In this document: piece after piece, positions 54,796 to 64,000 of the stretch | Numbering within the stretch: position 1 is the stretch's first letter | How the letters are laid out: each line of letters starts with the position of its first letter | Source: Amblyomma americanum | Lineage: Eukaryota; Arthropoda; Arachnida; Ixodida; Ixodidae | DNA length: 64,000 nt | NCBI RefSeq assembly: GCF_052857255.1 | Contig: NC_135505.1 | Coordinates: 64,965,149-65,029,148, forward strand | Reading direction: 5' to 3' | Made by a program: the position numbers and the translations under genes | The notes under the pieces: generated by a model | Databases searched by the model: none | Seen by the model: the letters and a program-made list of their open reading frames with translations, nothing else | What the model was told of the DNA's origin: nothing

Positions 54796-56635
54796 CTGGG
54801 CAGGCGCTCTGTAGTGAGCATTGCATGAAGGGCCTGTACTATTCATTGTCACATGATAGACTTCTGAGGCATGTGCAAGACTGCATCAAGGTGAACAATG
54901 AACATGCTTTTACAGATTATTGCGTGATTTCGGTTGCTAGCTTTATGGGGCTGTTGTCCTTTTAATAATAATGATTGGTTTTTCTGGAACAGAAATGGCG
55001 CAGTCTCGGTCTCATATATCATTAGACACCTGAATGGCGCTGTAATGGAAGGGGTAAAGGAGGAACTGAAAGAAGAAAGGGAGAGGTAGGTTCCGTAATG
55101 AAGGGCTCCGGAATAATTTCGACCACCTGGGGATCTTAATCGTGCACTGACATCGCACAGCACACGGGTGCCGTAGCGTTTTGCCTTTATAAAAACACAG
55201 CAGCCGCGGTCGGGTTTGAACCCGGGAACTCCGGATCAGTAGCCGAGCGCCCTTCCCACTGAGCCACCGCGGCGGGTTTTGTCCTTTTACTGCAAATCCG
55301 CGTTTCTCAGTTAGCAGGGCGGTATTTACAGCCATGTCGTACCTTTTCTCGGCAACATTTTTTCGTCTAAAGTTGATAAGGCATTAGAGCCCTGTTTGGA
55401 ACACCTCAGCATAGTAGCATTTTGTTATGTTCATGACTACCTAAATTTCCTGGACATGGAGGGCTCAGATAGGTTGGCACAAGATGTTTTAGGTGTCTTT
55501 AAGGCATGTGGTAAAGGTTTGTTTTTTACATCAGAATTGTCTAAGCAGAATCGTTAGCAGTGTCTTGATTCTGACCTGCGCTTTGTGGGATGACCACGTT
55601 TGTAGGGGCTACAGCCCAAGATCGGGGAAGGCTCTCTTTAGCTACGAGTCGGACCACTCGTGGCTGGGGAAGGATGGTGAAGAGGTGTACTTGTCACTGG
55701 CGAAGGTCAGTGAAGAAGTAAACACTTGATTTGTGTGCAATCGCTTGCATAACATCAGCTTTACATAAGTCATGTCACCACAGTGCTGAGGACGCATTCT
55801 TGTAGCAGGTTTCCAAGCTAATGGCAGCTGGGTTCCCACTTGCCCATCTCACCAACCTCTCAGAGCTCCTTTTCACTAGCTCGTGGGTAAGGAACACATT
55901 CTCGGATGATGCTGATATACCTTACCTTCACAGTATTTCACACAGTCTCAAGAAAGTCGCGGTAAATCATATTGTGGCGGTTGTCTTAACAGCGAAGTGC
56001 AAAACAGGAGGGCTTTGATCCGCCATTAAAAAAAGGCTTGATAAAACTATGCGTAATCGCCCACAATGGAGAGTGTCACATAAAAAAGGTTCACTACTTG
56101 CAAAAGTAATGAAGTCATTTGCGTCCCACTGCCTTATGACTGGAACTACTATAGGCAGACAGGCAGATATCTGAATTTACATCTGACTGAGCAATTTCAC
56201 TCTATAGGGGGAACGCAAATTCTAATCTGGCACTGCACAGGAAATTTTGTCAATGAAAATCTGAGGATGACCTGTCTCTTTGCACGCCTAATTTCCACGA
56301 CACATCAGTGGCTTACGGAAGAGAGAAATCTATCGGTAGATAGTTGAGGCTTACTATATCGGTAATGCTAAGGACACGTGTGGCTAAGCTTTCGGTAAAC
56401 CTTCACCGTAAGGAATTTGCCTTTTTAGGTGATTCATTATGTCAGTGACATTTCATAGCATTACACCTTTTCACTGCTTTGGGGTATAGTGCGCCCGTAT
56501 CTCTTCACGGGTCTTCTTTTGCGGCTTTCCTACGATTAAATTTTTGTTAGTCCAGCCTCTTCTTGAGCTCTTGTCTTCTCGTGTGTTGTGTCTTCTGGCT
56601 GGTTTTAAGGTGAGGCAGTACCAATTCGCCCAGTC
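54795..56635 (+). pseudogene. Penelope-like element, plus copy, SINE-interrupted
   Basis: It opens with MKGLYYSLSHDRLLRHVQDC and ISVASFMGLLSF, is split by a SINE (54965-55278), and resumes with YCKSAF, VVPFLGNIFSSKVDKALEP and IVAFCYVHDYLNFL. YVHD replaces YVDD, so the first active-site Asp is lost. Further on come DHVCRGYSPRSGKALFSY, LMAAGFPLAHLTNLSELLF, YLHSISHSLKKVA and a GIY-YIG trace (YYRQTGRYLN). It ends with GGCTTTCCTACGATTAAATT and GTACCAATTCGCCCAG, matching the Penelope end signature. It includes more 5' sequence than the minus copy. Several frameshifts and stops are present. Confidence 0.75.
54965..55278 (-). mobile_element. Ruka-like SINE with 11-bp target duplication
   Basis: This is a full minus-strand copy from GGCTCAGTGGGAAGGGCGC (damaged head) to AATAATAATGATTGG. 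TTGTCCTTTTA flanks it (54954-54964 and 55279-55289). Removing it restores the Penelope reading FMGLLSFYCKSAF across the site, which confirms the insertion. Confidence 0.93.
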
Positions 56636-57338
56636 GTGAGCAATTTTCAGCGTTAAAACATTTTAAATAAATTAAGCGAGAACTTTACTTGGCTATGTTT
56701 CCGGGGATCGTTTCCGCAGCACTTATGGACAACTCAGAAGAGATAGCGTCATACGAGTGGCTGTAATTGGACGAGGGTAATGTGAGGATGCTGTTCGAAA
56801 AAATTTACTAAGCGGATAAATAATTACAGCCAAAAATGTCCAAAAAGTGGCCGGGGTAGAGGAAAAGTGCCGCGAAATTTGAAAATGCTGAAAGTAGGTG
56901 GAGCTACAGCGTAGCGCCAAATTTGAATAACTGGAAGTATGGACAAAGCCAAAGCTTAGTACCCAGTTTGAAAACTCGAAATGGGCAATCACCTGACCAG
57001 TGATAAGTGTCCGATACATAACCAGGAGATAGAGAAAGCATGATAAATTAGAGACACTTAGGTAAATAATGAGAAGCAAAAGGCAATGAACGGGTAATTA
57101 GACTGGGCGGTTATTTAGTGAGTGGGCGGGAACGATGCATGGCGGAAAATTTGAAAACTCAAAATGTTTGCTTGGATGAAATGAGGGTAAAATAATAGTT
57201 AATCGATAGCCAATCAAGTGAACGAGAAAACAAACATGGCGCCAAATTTGCAAGGCAACCTGTGTCCAGGAGGCGACAACGCTTTCACATTCTTTTCGTG
57301 TGGGTAGCTGTGGTGATCCCTAATTTTTCTTTTTTCAG
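56636..57338. other. no gene seen
   Basis: AATTTGAAAACT and GCGCCAAATTTGAAAA words recur (56877, 56927, 56968, 57147), suggesting a weak local repeat. Nothing codes convincingly. Confidence 0.4.
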
Positions 57339-57462
57339 CCGAGACAAAGATTACTTTTCTTGGCTCATGGGCGATGCATGTAGGAACATGCGGCCAGTAC
57401 AACGCTGGACAGCGTGCATCAGCAAGCTCGAGAAAATGCACATAACAGTAAATAAAAATTGA
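57339..57462 (+). CDS. candidate terminal exon
   Basis: TTTTTCTTTTTTCAG precedes an open segment ending at TGA (57460-57462): RDKDYFSWLMGDACRNMRPV, QRWTACISKLEKMHITVNKN. AATAAA (57451-57456) overlaps the end of the frame and could act as a polyadenylation signal. Another frame stops near 57448. No family is recognised. Confidence 0.35.
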
Positions 57463-57640
57463 CCATTTTCATTTCAATTCTAGTGGTTTTGTACATGAAT
57501 TACTCTGGAATGCACAAAGCGTGTGTTAATTGACAGGCGACCACTAACAGGCTGTACATTTTTGTGCATTGTTTACTCCAGAATACGCAAATCCTGTGTT
57601 AATTGACAGGTGACACAGTAAGGACTGCGACACAGTGTAC

Positions 57641-57800
57641 GAGCACTACACAAGACACACTACAGACAAGGCAAACTACAGAAGACAAGGCAGACTACAG
57701 AATTCAAGACAGACTACACAAGGCAGGACAGACTACAAAGGACAAGACTACAGAAGACAAGACAGACTACACAAGACATGCCCAAAATACAAGACTGCAG
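57641..57800 (+). repeat. ACTACAGAAGACAAG-type minisatellite
   Basis: This is an imperfect tandem of about 18-22 bases built on GACTACA and CAAGACAG. Confidence 0.85.
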
Positions 57801-57894
57801 AGTACAGAAATTTTCTGTCTTAGAATCCTGTAATGTGTTTTGACTGGGACCTGAATGATGCCGTAAGGAGAGATATTTCAACGTGACATCGTTA

Positions 57895-58060
57895 AAGATT
57901 GATTGGTGGATTGATTGATGGATTGACTGGAGGATTGATTGATTGATCGATCGATCGATTGGTTGATCATTGATTGATTTAGTGATCGAGTTTGATCGAT
58001 TTATTGATCGATTGTTTAATTGAATAATTGACTGAGTGATTTATTGATTTACCGATTGGT
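57895..58060 (+). repeat. (GATT)n / (GATC)n microsatellite
   Basis: Imperfect runs of GATT, GATC and TGAT tetramers. A decayed SINE piece (GGACCTGAATGATGCCGTAA) lies just before it. Confidence 0.85.
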
Positions 58061-58200
58061 TTTTCCTTCTCTTACGACGCGATCCGAGTGTCCAGGGGGA
58101 AATGTGAGACTGGCATCATTTCCATTCCTTAAAAGCAATTGTTCATTTCATTTTCGTTTCCTTACAGCCCGGTTCGTGTGTCTGCCGAGATATGTGAAAC
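58061..58200 (+). mobile_element. Ruka-like SINE 3'-end fragments (two)
   Basis: Two successive degenerate copies of the SINE 3' end are present (CTTACGACGCGATCCGAGTG, then CCTTACAGCCCGGTTCGTGTG). Confidence 0.45.
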
Positions 58201-58204
58201 AGGC

Positions 58205-58345
58205 GTCCGTTCCTTAAATTGTCCAATGGTCCACGCGTCGAGCCGAACGGGCGATGGCGTTCCGTGTACTCCTCGGCAATGCTGCGACAAGCTGTCGCGT
58301 CTAACTTTTAAAGACGAATCTTAAGTGCCCTCCAATTTTTGTAGT
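58205..58345 (+). repeat. dispersed GC-rich repeat (copy 2)
   Basis: CCGAACGGGCGATGGCGTTCC, GCTGTCGCGT and CCAATTTTT match the 3' half of the repeat at 18040-18345. Confidence 0.6.
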
Positions 58346-58349
58346 CGTT

Positions 58350-58475
58350 ATGGAGAGCGCGAAAGATTTGCAACAACGACAGAACGAAGCGAGGAAGAGA
58401 CAGTGTGCTCTTGAGACGCCAGAAGAACGCGCCGCACGACTCGAGAAGCGTCGTAACAAAGATGCAGCTAGATGA
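58350..58475 (+). CDS. short Arg/Glu-rich ORF
   Basis: The 41-codon frame starts MESAKDLQQRQNEARKRQ, followed by LETPEERAARLEKRRNKDAA. ETPEERAARL-type repeats occur at the N-termini of Helitron-like and other mobile-element proteins in arthropods, and in some host DNA-binding proteins. It stops at TGA and sits directly after the dispersed GC-rich repeat. It may be the first piece of a decayed element protein. Confidence 0.35.
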   Translation: MESAKDLQQRQNEARKRQCALETPEERAARLEKRRNKDAAR

Positions 58476-59110
58476 AGTCGTGCCGTGTCCTGGGCTGACT
58501 CTTCAACTGTGAAAGAGACCGGTTTGAGTTCTCGAGAGCACCGGATTAAGATTCTGTGTAGAGTACGTGCCGAGTGAACGAAGCTTTCGCAAATAATTTA
58601 GAGATAACCAGAGCTAAACCGCAGCCAATTTTTATTTAAATACCTTCTTCTACATCTTTTTTATAACACTTGTCGGAACGTGGCAGTCATGTATAATAAA
58701 CTGCATTTCTCCAACCAAAAACTTTCGTTTTAACCCAACATTCCGAAGCCGCCTTGGCTCCTTGATCAGGGGTGAATGAGGGTCAATAGCCAGTGTCTAA
58801 GTGTGGAGGATATGAGGAGGTCAAAGGATTGAAAGCTATGATGCGAAAGGCATGGAGGGAGGAAGGGGGCAAGGCTGTTAGTCACTTTGTCACACTTTGG
58901 AGAGGCGGTCAATGACGACATTTTTGGTTGAGTTGAAGAGCGAAGTCCCTGAGCGTATACTGGGGGTAGGTTTCCTTTTGTGCAGTTGTTTATGTTTGGG
59001 GTGATTTAAATGTGCCACTGGTCACTTCCCCACCGTGCGACATCGTGTCTGACAGCCTTAGCCTCTTCCTCACCCTCCCCAAGTCTTTGGCCTCACAGCT
59101 TTCTTTGTTT
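58476..59110. other. no gene seen
   Basis: No supported frame. The sequence leads into the possible Harbinger terminus. Confidence 0.4.
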
Positions 59111-59139
59111 TGACCGCCTCCTCCCATCCATACTTACGC

Positions 59140-59280
59140 CCGGATTCTAAAACTCTCCTTAAATTACTAAGGGCGCCTCATGCGCCGTAAGGCGACTGTA
59201 TGTCAATTCTGAAATGTCCCTTACTAAGGGGCCCTAAGTTAGGGCTTCCTTGGTGCTTCCTCATGCTAAGGGAGCCGGCA
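59140..59280 (+). repeat. possible Harbinger 5' terminal region
   Basis: GCCCGGATTCTAAAACTCTC follows TTA and leads into palindrome-rich words (CTTACTAAGGGGCCCTAAG, CTAAGGGAGCC). PIF/Harbinger elements duplicate a TWA trinucleotide and have short terminal inverted repeats. The other end lies outside the window, so this is unproven. Confidence 0.35.
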
Positions 59281-60723
59281 TGCTACCTTCATGCTTCCTA
59301 ACCCCGCTCCTTTACCTGAAGGGGGTCTTTCCATCAAGGGTCTGCACGCAGTACCGCGCGCAGCTCGTATGCACACGGCCCTCAGGAGCTGTGCGCGCGT
59401 AGCGAAAACAGCCGTCCAGCCGAGCAGTCGCGAAGTGCTCGACTCAGTCTTCCTGTGGCACGTGATTTTCATCAAATTTGCTTCGTGAGTTCATGACAAT
59501 GCTATCACGCGCGTATGTCTCTGACGACGGCAGTTTCCAAGCCTACCGAAGGTTTCTATGCCGCGCAGCTGCACTTCTGCACGGCGATGTTTATAGACCT
59601 CCGGTGTCGCCTCGGCTGCGGAGTCTCGCAGATCGCCTCAACCCATTAGAGCTCTACAAGGACCACGAGTTTTTAGCACGCTACCGCTTCTCCAAAGAAG
59701 CTGTGCTATTCTTACTGGCGGAGCTGCAAATTAGGGGCAAGGCAGACAACAGAGGAGCTCCGCTGTTACCCGCACTCAAGCTGCTCATTGCTCTCCGCTT
59801 TTATGGGACCAGTGCCATGCAGACTGTGTTGGGGATCTTGTGAATGTGTCGCAGACTGCAGTCAGCAGAAGCATTTGGGTGATGACATAACTAATATGTG
59901 TGCGTCTGTTCTCTAAGTACGTGAACGTAACGAGCTCAACGGGAGCAAGGGCAGTAATGACGAACATTTATGAGATCGTTGGGTTTCTCGGCGTCACGGG
60001 ATGCATTGACTGCACCCATGTGCCCATCAAAAGGCCCGGTGGGGTTGACGCTGAAGTCTACAGGAATAGAAAAGGTGCCTTATCGATAAATGTGAGGGTA
60101 TGTGAACACCGTACACTCTTTGAATTGTGCCTGCCTATGTTTACTCACTGTAATAGTTAGTAATCGTTACGTAATAATATTGTTTTATTTGTATGAAGGA
60201 CACTACGTGATGGTAAATGCGAGCAGAATAGCAGCCATTAGGGCAGCTTGAAAACCGAAACCGGTACACTGGTAGTGCAGCATAAATGCACTTCAGATTA
60301 AACCACGTACCCTGAGGTTAAACGCACACAAACACGTCTTATACATATTAAGTTTGTTTACAGGCTGTAACAGGACCTGCGCTTGTTTTACGATGTCGTC
60401 GCTAGGTGACCCGGCTCGGCTCTTGATAATCGAAATTTTAACAACAATAGGGTCATGGTGAAGTACGAGGACAAGGAAGTACCTGGCACTCCAATTGGTT
60501 CTTCTTCTTCTCCTCAAGTAATATGGCACATACCCACGTGGGGGGGATTGGCCAAGGTATAGGGTAGAATGCCAATGAAGCATTTGCGCGGGGATAAAAA
60601 CGTCAGAAGACTGAATCAAGATAAAAAAAATTGGGAAAAATAAAATGAATTCAAGAGGTATGAGTCATCCGGAATAGAATCAATCTAGCCTTTTTTGGAC
60701 ATGCGAAAGAATTTTGTGTATAG

Positions 60724-61785
60724 CTAACAAGATAATCGATTAGTTGCACTTATGTAATCGTGAAGGTAGCCGCACACACTGCTTAACGGGAATCCCTTGG
60801 CACTCGCACCGAACGATAGAAGAACTGTAAGAGACAGAGGCAGTCCTAGTCTCGAAAGAGGAACCTCCAGATATTGCTTTCTCTGAACCGCGAACCGCCG
60901 GCAAGAGAGGAGAAAATGATCGATTGATTCAACTTGCCCACATGATACACAAAGGTTTGTCGCAGCGAACCCGCACCTGCATAAGTACAAGTTTAAGTGA
61001 GGGATTCTACATCGCAGGAGCGTCATGGACAATTCACAAAGCCTTGACTTACACCCCCGGATATTCCATGGGTACTTTAGGTGTTGAAAGTCCACGGTAT
61101 TCAGCAACGGATCACTCAAAGTGGCTGAAATATGTTGGAACCGCTGGAAACATGAAGCTGCTAACAGAATGAGGTGAGGGACGGGATATATTACAGGTGC
61201 GCTGAGAGCTGACCTTGCCAATAAATCAGCCACCTCGTTAAAATAGACGCCTGAATGCCCAGGTACCCAGACCAAACGGATCTCGCGCACTGTGCTCGGA
61301 ACAAAAAACCTAAGTGAACGAGTCAAGAAAGATTTTTCCGAATTTTGGAGAGAGACAATAACTGAAAGGCAGTCTGTGAGAATAAGAACCCGTGCGACAT
61401 GTCTGGGAATTTTGAGAAGAGCCAAACCATTGGCCAAAAACTCTGCGAAGAATATAGGAGTATAATCAGGGATACGAACGGAGTAGCTCCAATCTAGATC
61501 CTGCGAATATATGCCAATCGCCGCCTTCTCACAGCTGCCGGAGGCATCAGTGGAGAGAACAGTATGATGTGGAAAATTCTGTAGGTGTTCAGAAAGAAGA
61601 CCATTTAGGGTATGTGCAGGCATATGCTTCGCATGGGACGGGAAAATAAAGTCGTAATAGAAGACGGGATCAGCCTGCGTGTCAGCAACTCGTTGCAAGG
61701 AGATCAGATCAACCTGAAGCGGAGCTAACAGATTCTGCGTGAACCTAACTTGCGGAAGCTGATAACGTGGCCAGTGATTAGTCAA
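60724..61785 (-). pseudogene. LINE RNase H and C-terminal Cys/His domain
   Basis: This 353-codon frame contains VLSTDASGSCEKAAIGIYS (RNase H first Asp), FAEFLANGLALLKI (Glu), LILTDCLSVIVSLQNS (Asp) and VWVPGHSGVYFNEVADLLA (His and last Asp), then CRCGFAATNLCVSCGQ with HFLLSC, a C2HC-type motif. An RNase H after RT is characteristic of the I clade and its relatives. The domain looks intact. It is detached from RT only by the frame change at 61785. The reading starts at a non-ATG codon, as expected for an interior segment. Confidence 0.85.
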
Positions 61786-63047
61786 AAAAGGTGTGGTTGG
61801 GATACAAAAATTGGAATACTAACGCCTGGGGCCGGGTCAAAAGACTTGAGGAAAGTACGCACTGTTAGAAGTTGGAAGCGGGAATAGAGGTTGGGGATAC
61901 GCGCTTCCAGATAAAGGACAGCGTTGGAAGCTGATTTTGGGAGCCCCAGGCATAGCCGTAGGGCACGTCTTTCCAGTAAGGCTAATGGCTGCAGCTTGTA
62001 GTGCGCGCTACCAGAGAACAAGGGGCAACCAAATTCCAGAATCGGTCTCATATAAGCCTTATAGAGCAACAGTAGCGTGTCACGACGCATGCCAAACTTT
62101 TTATTGCCAACTCGGGTCAAACGGCCCAGTGCACGTTCCCCTTTAATAACATTATTCTTTATATGGTGTCGCCAGTCCAAATTTTGGTCATAAGTAACAC
62201 CTAGGTATTTAACCGACTCCACCTGCGGAATTGGAGTGGAGCGGTAGGCTAGCGAGATGTACATAGGAGCGTCGGGTGAAAATACCAGCACGCCGCATTT
62301 GCTGACATTAAGTGATAAATTGATTTGGTCCAACCAGACTTCAAGAGCATTCAGATATGCCTGCAAATACCCGTAGAGCACATGAATATCATTTACTGAT
62401 GCGAAAAAAGCTATATCATCTGCGTATACATAAACTGTAACGTTAGGATGAATGGGGATGTCCCGAACTAATATGTTGAAAAGCAGCGGAGAAAGAACAG
62501 AGCCTTGCGGCACACCTCTTGATTGACCATAGGTATTAGAACAAAAAGATCCGTCTGTACAGAAGAAAAATCTATCTTTTAGAAATTCACAAATCCAGGC
62601 GTAGAGGTAATGCGGTGATTGTAGTTGAGCAAGCTTGTTAATGAGGACTGTGTGCTCCACGCTGTCATAGGCCTTCGCAACGTCAAGCGTCACAAAGGCC
62701 GAAACTTCTCTCTGGCGCATTGAGAGTCGTATTCGGCTCTCGAGATCCACATGCGCGGACCATATGGAACAACCGCGACGAAAGCCAATCTGTGCGGGGC
62801 TGAGGCCGTTAATATGATGAACATGCTTTGTGAGGCGACTGTGTACTACTCTTTCTATTAGCTTTACTAAATTTGAGGTTAAAGCAATCGGCCGAATATT
62901 GTCTAATTGAAATCCATTGTCTGCATTTTTTAAAAGTAAAATTATTTTCGCAATTTTCCAACTGTGAGGAATCCAAGAGGTTTCCAATGACGCATTTACA
63001 ATATCTAGAAGGTGAGTTGGAAAGTCGTGCGCTAAAATCTTTAACAT
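61782..63047 (-). pseudogene. LINE reverse transcriptase domain
   Basis: Landmarks in order: SWKIAKIILLLKN, NIRPIALTSNLVKLIERVV, GFRRGCSIWSAHVDLE, VTLDVAKAYDSVEH (first Asp), RGVPQGSVLSPLLFNILVRD, and VYADDIAFFASV with the catalytic pair at 62415-62426, then the thumb (SVKYLGVTYDQNLDWRHHI). All RT active-site residues are intact over 421 codons. It ends at TGA right after a run of six T (61784-61789 region), one frame off the RNase H part. That looks like a homopolymer slip. Confidence 0.88.
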
Positions 63048-63604
63048 GCCGGAGCAGCAGAGTGCATCGAGGAAACAATTTGCAGGAGCTCCGACACGTC
63101 GACCTCAGGATAGTCCGAGCTGGGGGTGAGAGTGTGCAAAGGTTCTGCTTTCTGTACCTGGAAACGTAAGGCCAGCCCCTGCGCGATGCGTTCAAGGTTT
63201 TGCTTAGCCTCCTGCGGAGACATTACCATTGACCTTATGCGATTGGAGGCCGGAGAGCTGTTATTCTGTGCCATGAATCTATAGAGAGCCTTCTTATTCT
63301 GGGGTTTTGAGAGATACGTGTTTAAATTTTGATTATAATCCTCCTTTGCCTTTTTAACAGTTCTTTTGAAACATGCAGAGAAGAACTTATAATTTATCCA
63401 ATTAGCTGGGCTCTGATTATAGGAAAGGCTTTTCCAGGCTGCTTTTCTACGACGATAAGCTTTCTCACACTCCTCCGTCCACCAAGGAGACTGCTGTCTG
63501 GCAGGAGCAGTAGTGCACACCGAGAATACAGAACTCTCAGCAGCATCTTGCAGAAAGGTAATTGTCCGCTGAGCTCTTTGTGCTCGACCTGAGCTAACTA
63601 TGGT
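63041..63604 (-). pseudogene. LINE ORF2, pre-RT segment
   Basis: The frame is open from the truncated 5' end (TIVSSGRAQRAQRTITFL) into QSPWWTEECEKAYRRRKAAW and FFSACFKRTVKKAKEDY, typical of the WW-x-x-EC linker between endonuclease and RT in I/Jockey-like elements. A frame change near 63045 separates it from the RT. No start codon is expected here, because the copy is truncated. Confidence 0.75.
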
Positions 63605-64000
63605 TCCAATTGGTTTCCAGGGATAAGCATGTTTGCCTTATCTCAAGACACCACTGAAAAACTCTCCAACACCTGCACAAAAAAGCAACTAAGGCAATTT
63701 GCGTGTGATTTGATGTATACAAGCTTGTTATTTTGTCTTACTTTTCTGATAGGTACAACCGGAGCCAGATAAAATTCGCAACTTTATTAAGTGTGCTTTT
63801 GGAGTGTGGAAAAGATTTGCGTGTCTGAGCAAGAAACTGAAAACCAAACTTGAAAGAACAACTGCAATCATCACAGCATGTGCAGCTTTTCACAGCGTTG
63901 CCTGCTGTTTTGGGACCCACTTCCTAATGGTGATGAGCCTGAACATGAAGTGGGTGATGAAGCAGGCCCAAGTGTTCCTGATAGTCGTCTGGGCACAGAG

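Larger units (their letters stand above)
60501..63604 (-). mobile_element. I-type (RNase H-bearing) LINE, 5'-truncated
   Basis: The element is flanked by TCCAATTGGTT at 60490-60500 and 63605-63615, an 11-bp target duplication, so its limits are exact. Read on the minus strand it starts within the region between endonuclease and RT, then RT, RNase H and a Cys/His motif. A 3' untranslated part contains TTGGCCAATCCCCCCCACG and ends in a short (GAA)n. The endonuclease is lost by 5' truncation. It inserted into exon 2 of the Harbinger gene. Confidence 0.9.
59478..64000 (+). pseudogene. PIF/Harbinger (HARBI1-like) transposase gene, split by a LINE
   Basis: Exon 1 (about 59478-60097) encodes LADRLNPLELYKDHEFLARY and RFSKEAVLFLLAELQ. 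After a frameshift and a stop comes LFSKYVNVTSSTGARAV, then GCIDCTHVPIKRPGG (first catalytic Asp) and YRNRKGALSINVR at a perfect donor, GTATGT (60098). Exon 2 begins after TTTGTTTACAG (60363) and reads LFYDVVAR, then a stop in place of Trp, PGSALDNRNF (second Asp) and MVKYEDKEVPGT. A LINE interrupts it at 60501-63604. It resumes with LPYLKTPLKNSPTPAQK. Exon 3 follows TTTTCTGATAG (63752) with YNRSQ, then NFIKCAFGVWKRFACLSKKL, where the third catalytic residue (usually Glu) appears as Lys, then ERTTAIITACAAFHSVA and an acidic tail running off the window. It is clearly non-functional. Confidence 0.85.

Overview
This is a eukaryotic nuclear window, most likely from a hard tick (Ixodidae, probably a metastriate genus). 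The main clue is about twenty copies of two tRNA-headed SINE families. One closely resembles the tick SINE Ruka as I remember it: box A TGGCTCAGTGG, box B GGTTCGAACCC, and a body with GTCAGTGCACGTTAAAGATC and CTCCACTACGGCACCTC. Other tick-like signs are Penelope-like elements, RTE, CR1/L2 and I-type LINE remnants, a mariner, a PIF/Harbinger gene with introns, and relics of a leucine-rich-repeat protein family that I recall as expanded in ticks. No bacterial operons, rRNA, CRISPR arrays or functional tRNAs were seen. No complete, intact protein gene was found.

Layout. 1-8.2 kb: SINEs, an RTE 3' end, a fragment of LRR-family C-terminus (3.0-3.4 kb) and a long broken LRR gene (6.2-8.1 kb, minus strand). 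8.2-11 kb: no gene. 11-14.9 kb: a nest of Penelope-like (PLE) ends, with a GIY-YIG domain, a hammerhead-like motif and a 71-bp inverted repeat, followed by a decayed CR1/L2-type reverse transcriptase into which a SINE jumped. 15-20 kb: dense SINEs. 20-33 kb: T-rich direct repeats and several unnamed dispersed repeat families, plus one GC-rich candidate first exon (30.9 kb). 33-42 kb: a TCTATAGA-rich block, one candidate exon, a mariner with clear termini, an RTE fragment and a broken Gln/Gly/Met-rich coding remnant. 42-53 kb: an 84/75-bp minisatellite, a perfect 138-bp tandem duplication, LINE remnants and candidate exons inside AT-rich, intron-like DNA. 53-57 kb: two PLE copies head to head, with a SINE inserted in one. 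57-64 kb: minisatellites, then a Harbinger transposase gene (59.5 kb to beyond the window end) split by a 3.1-kb I-type LINE flanked by an 11-bp target duplication.

The window reads as a layered record of transposition. SINEs sit inside LINE, PLE and unnamed repeats, and a LINE sits inside a Harbinger gene. Insertion order can be read from target-site duplications at several places. Host genes are probably represented only by widely spaced exons.
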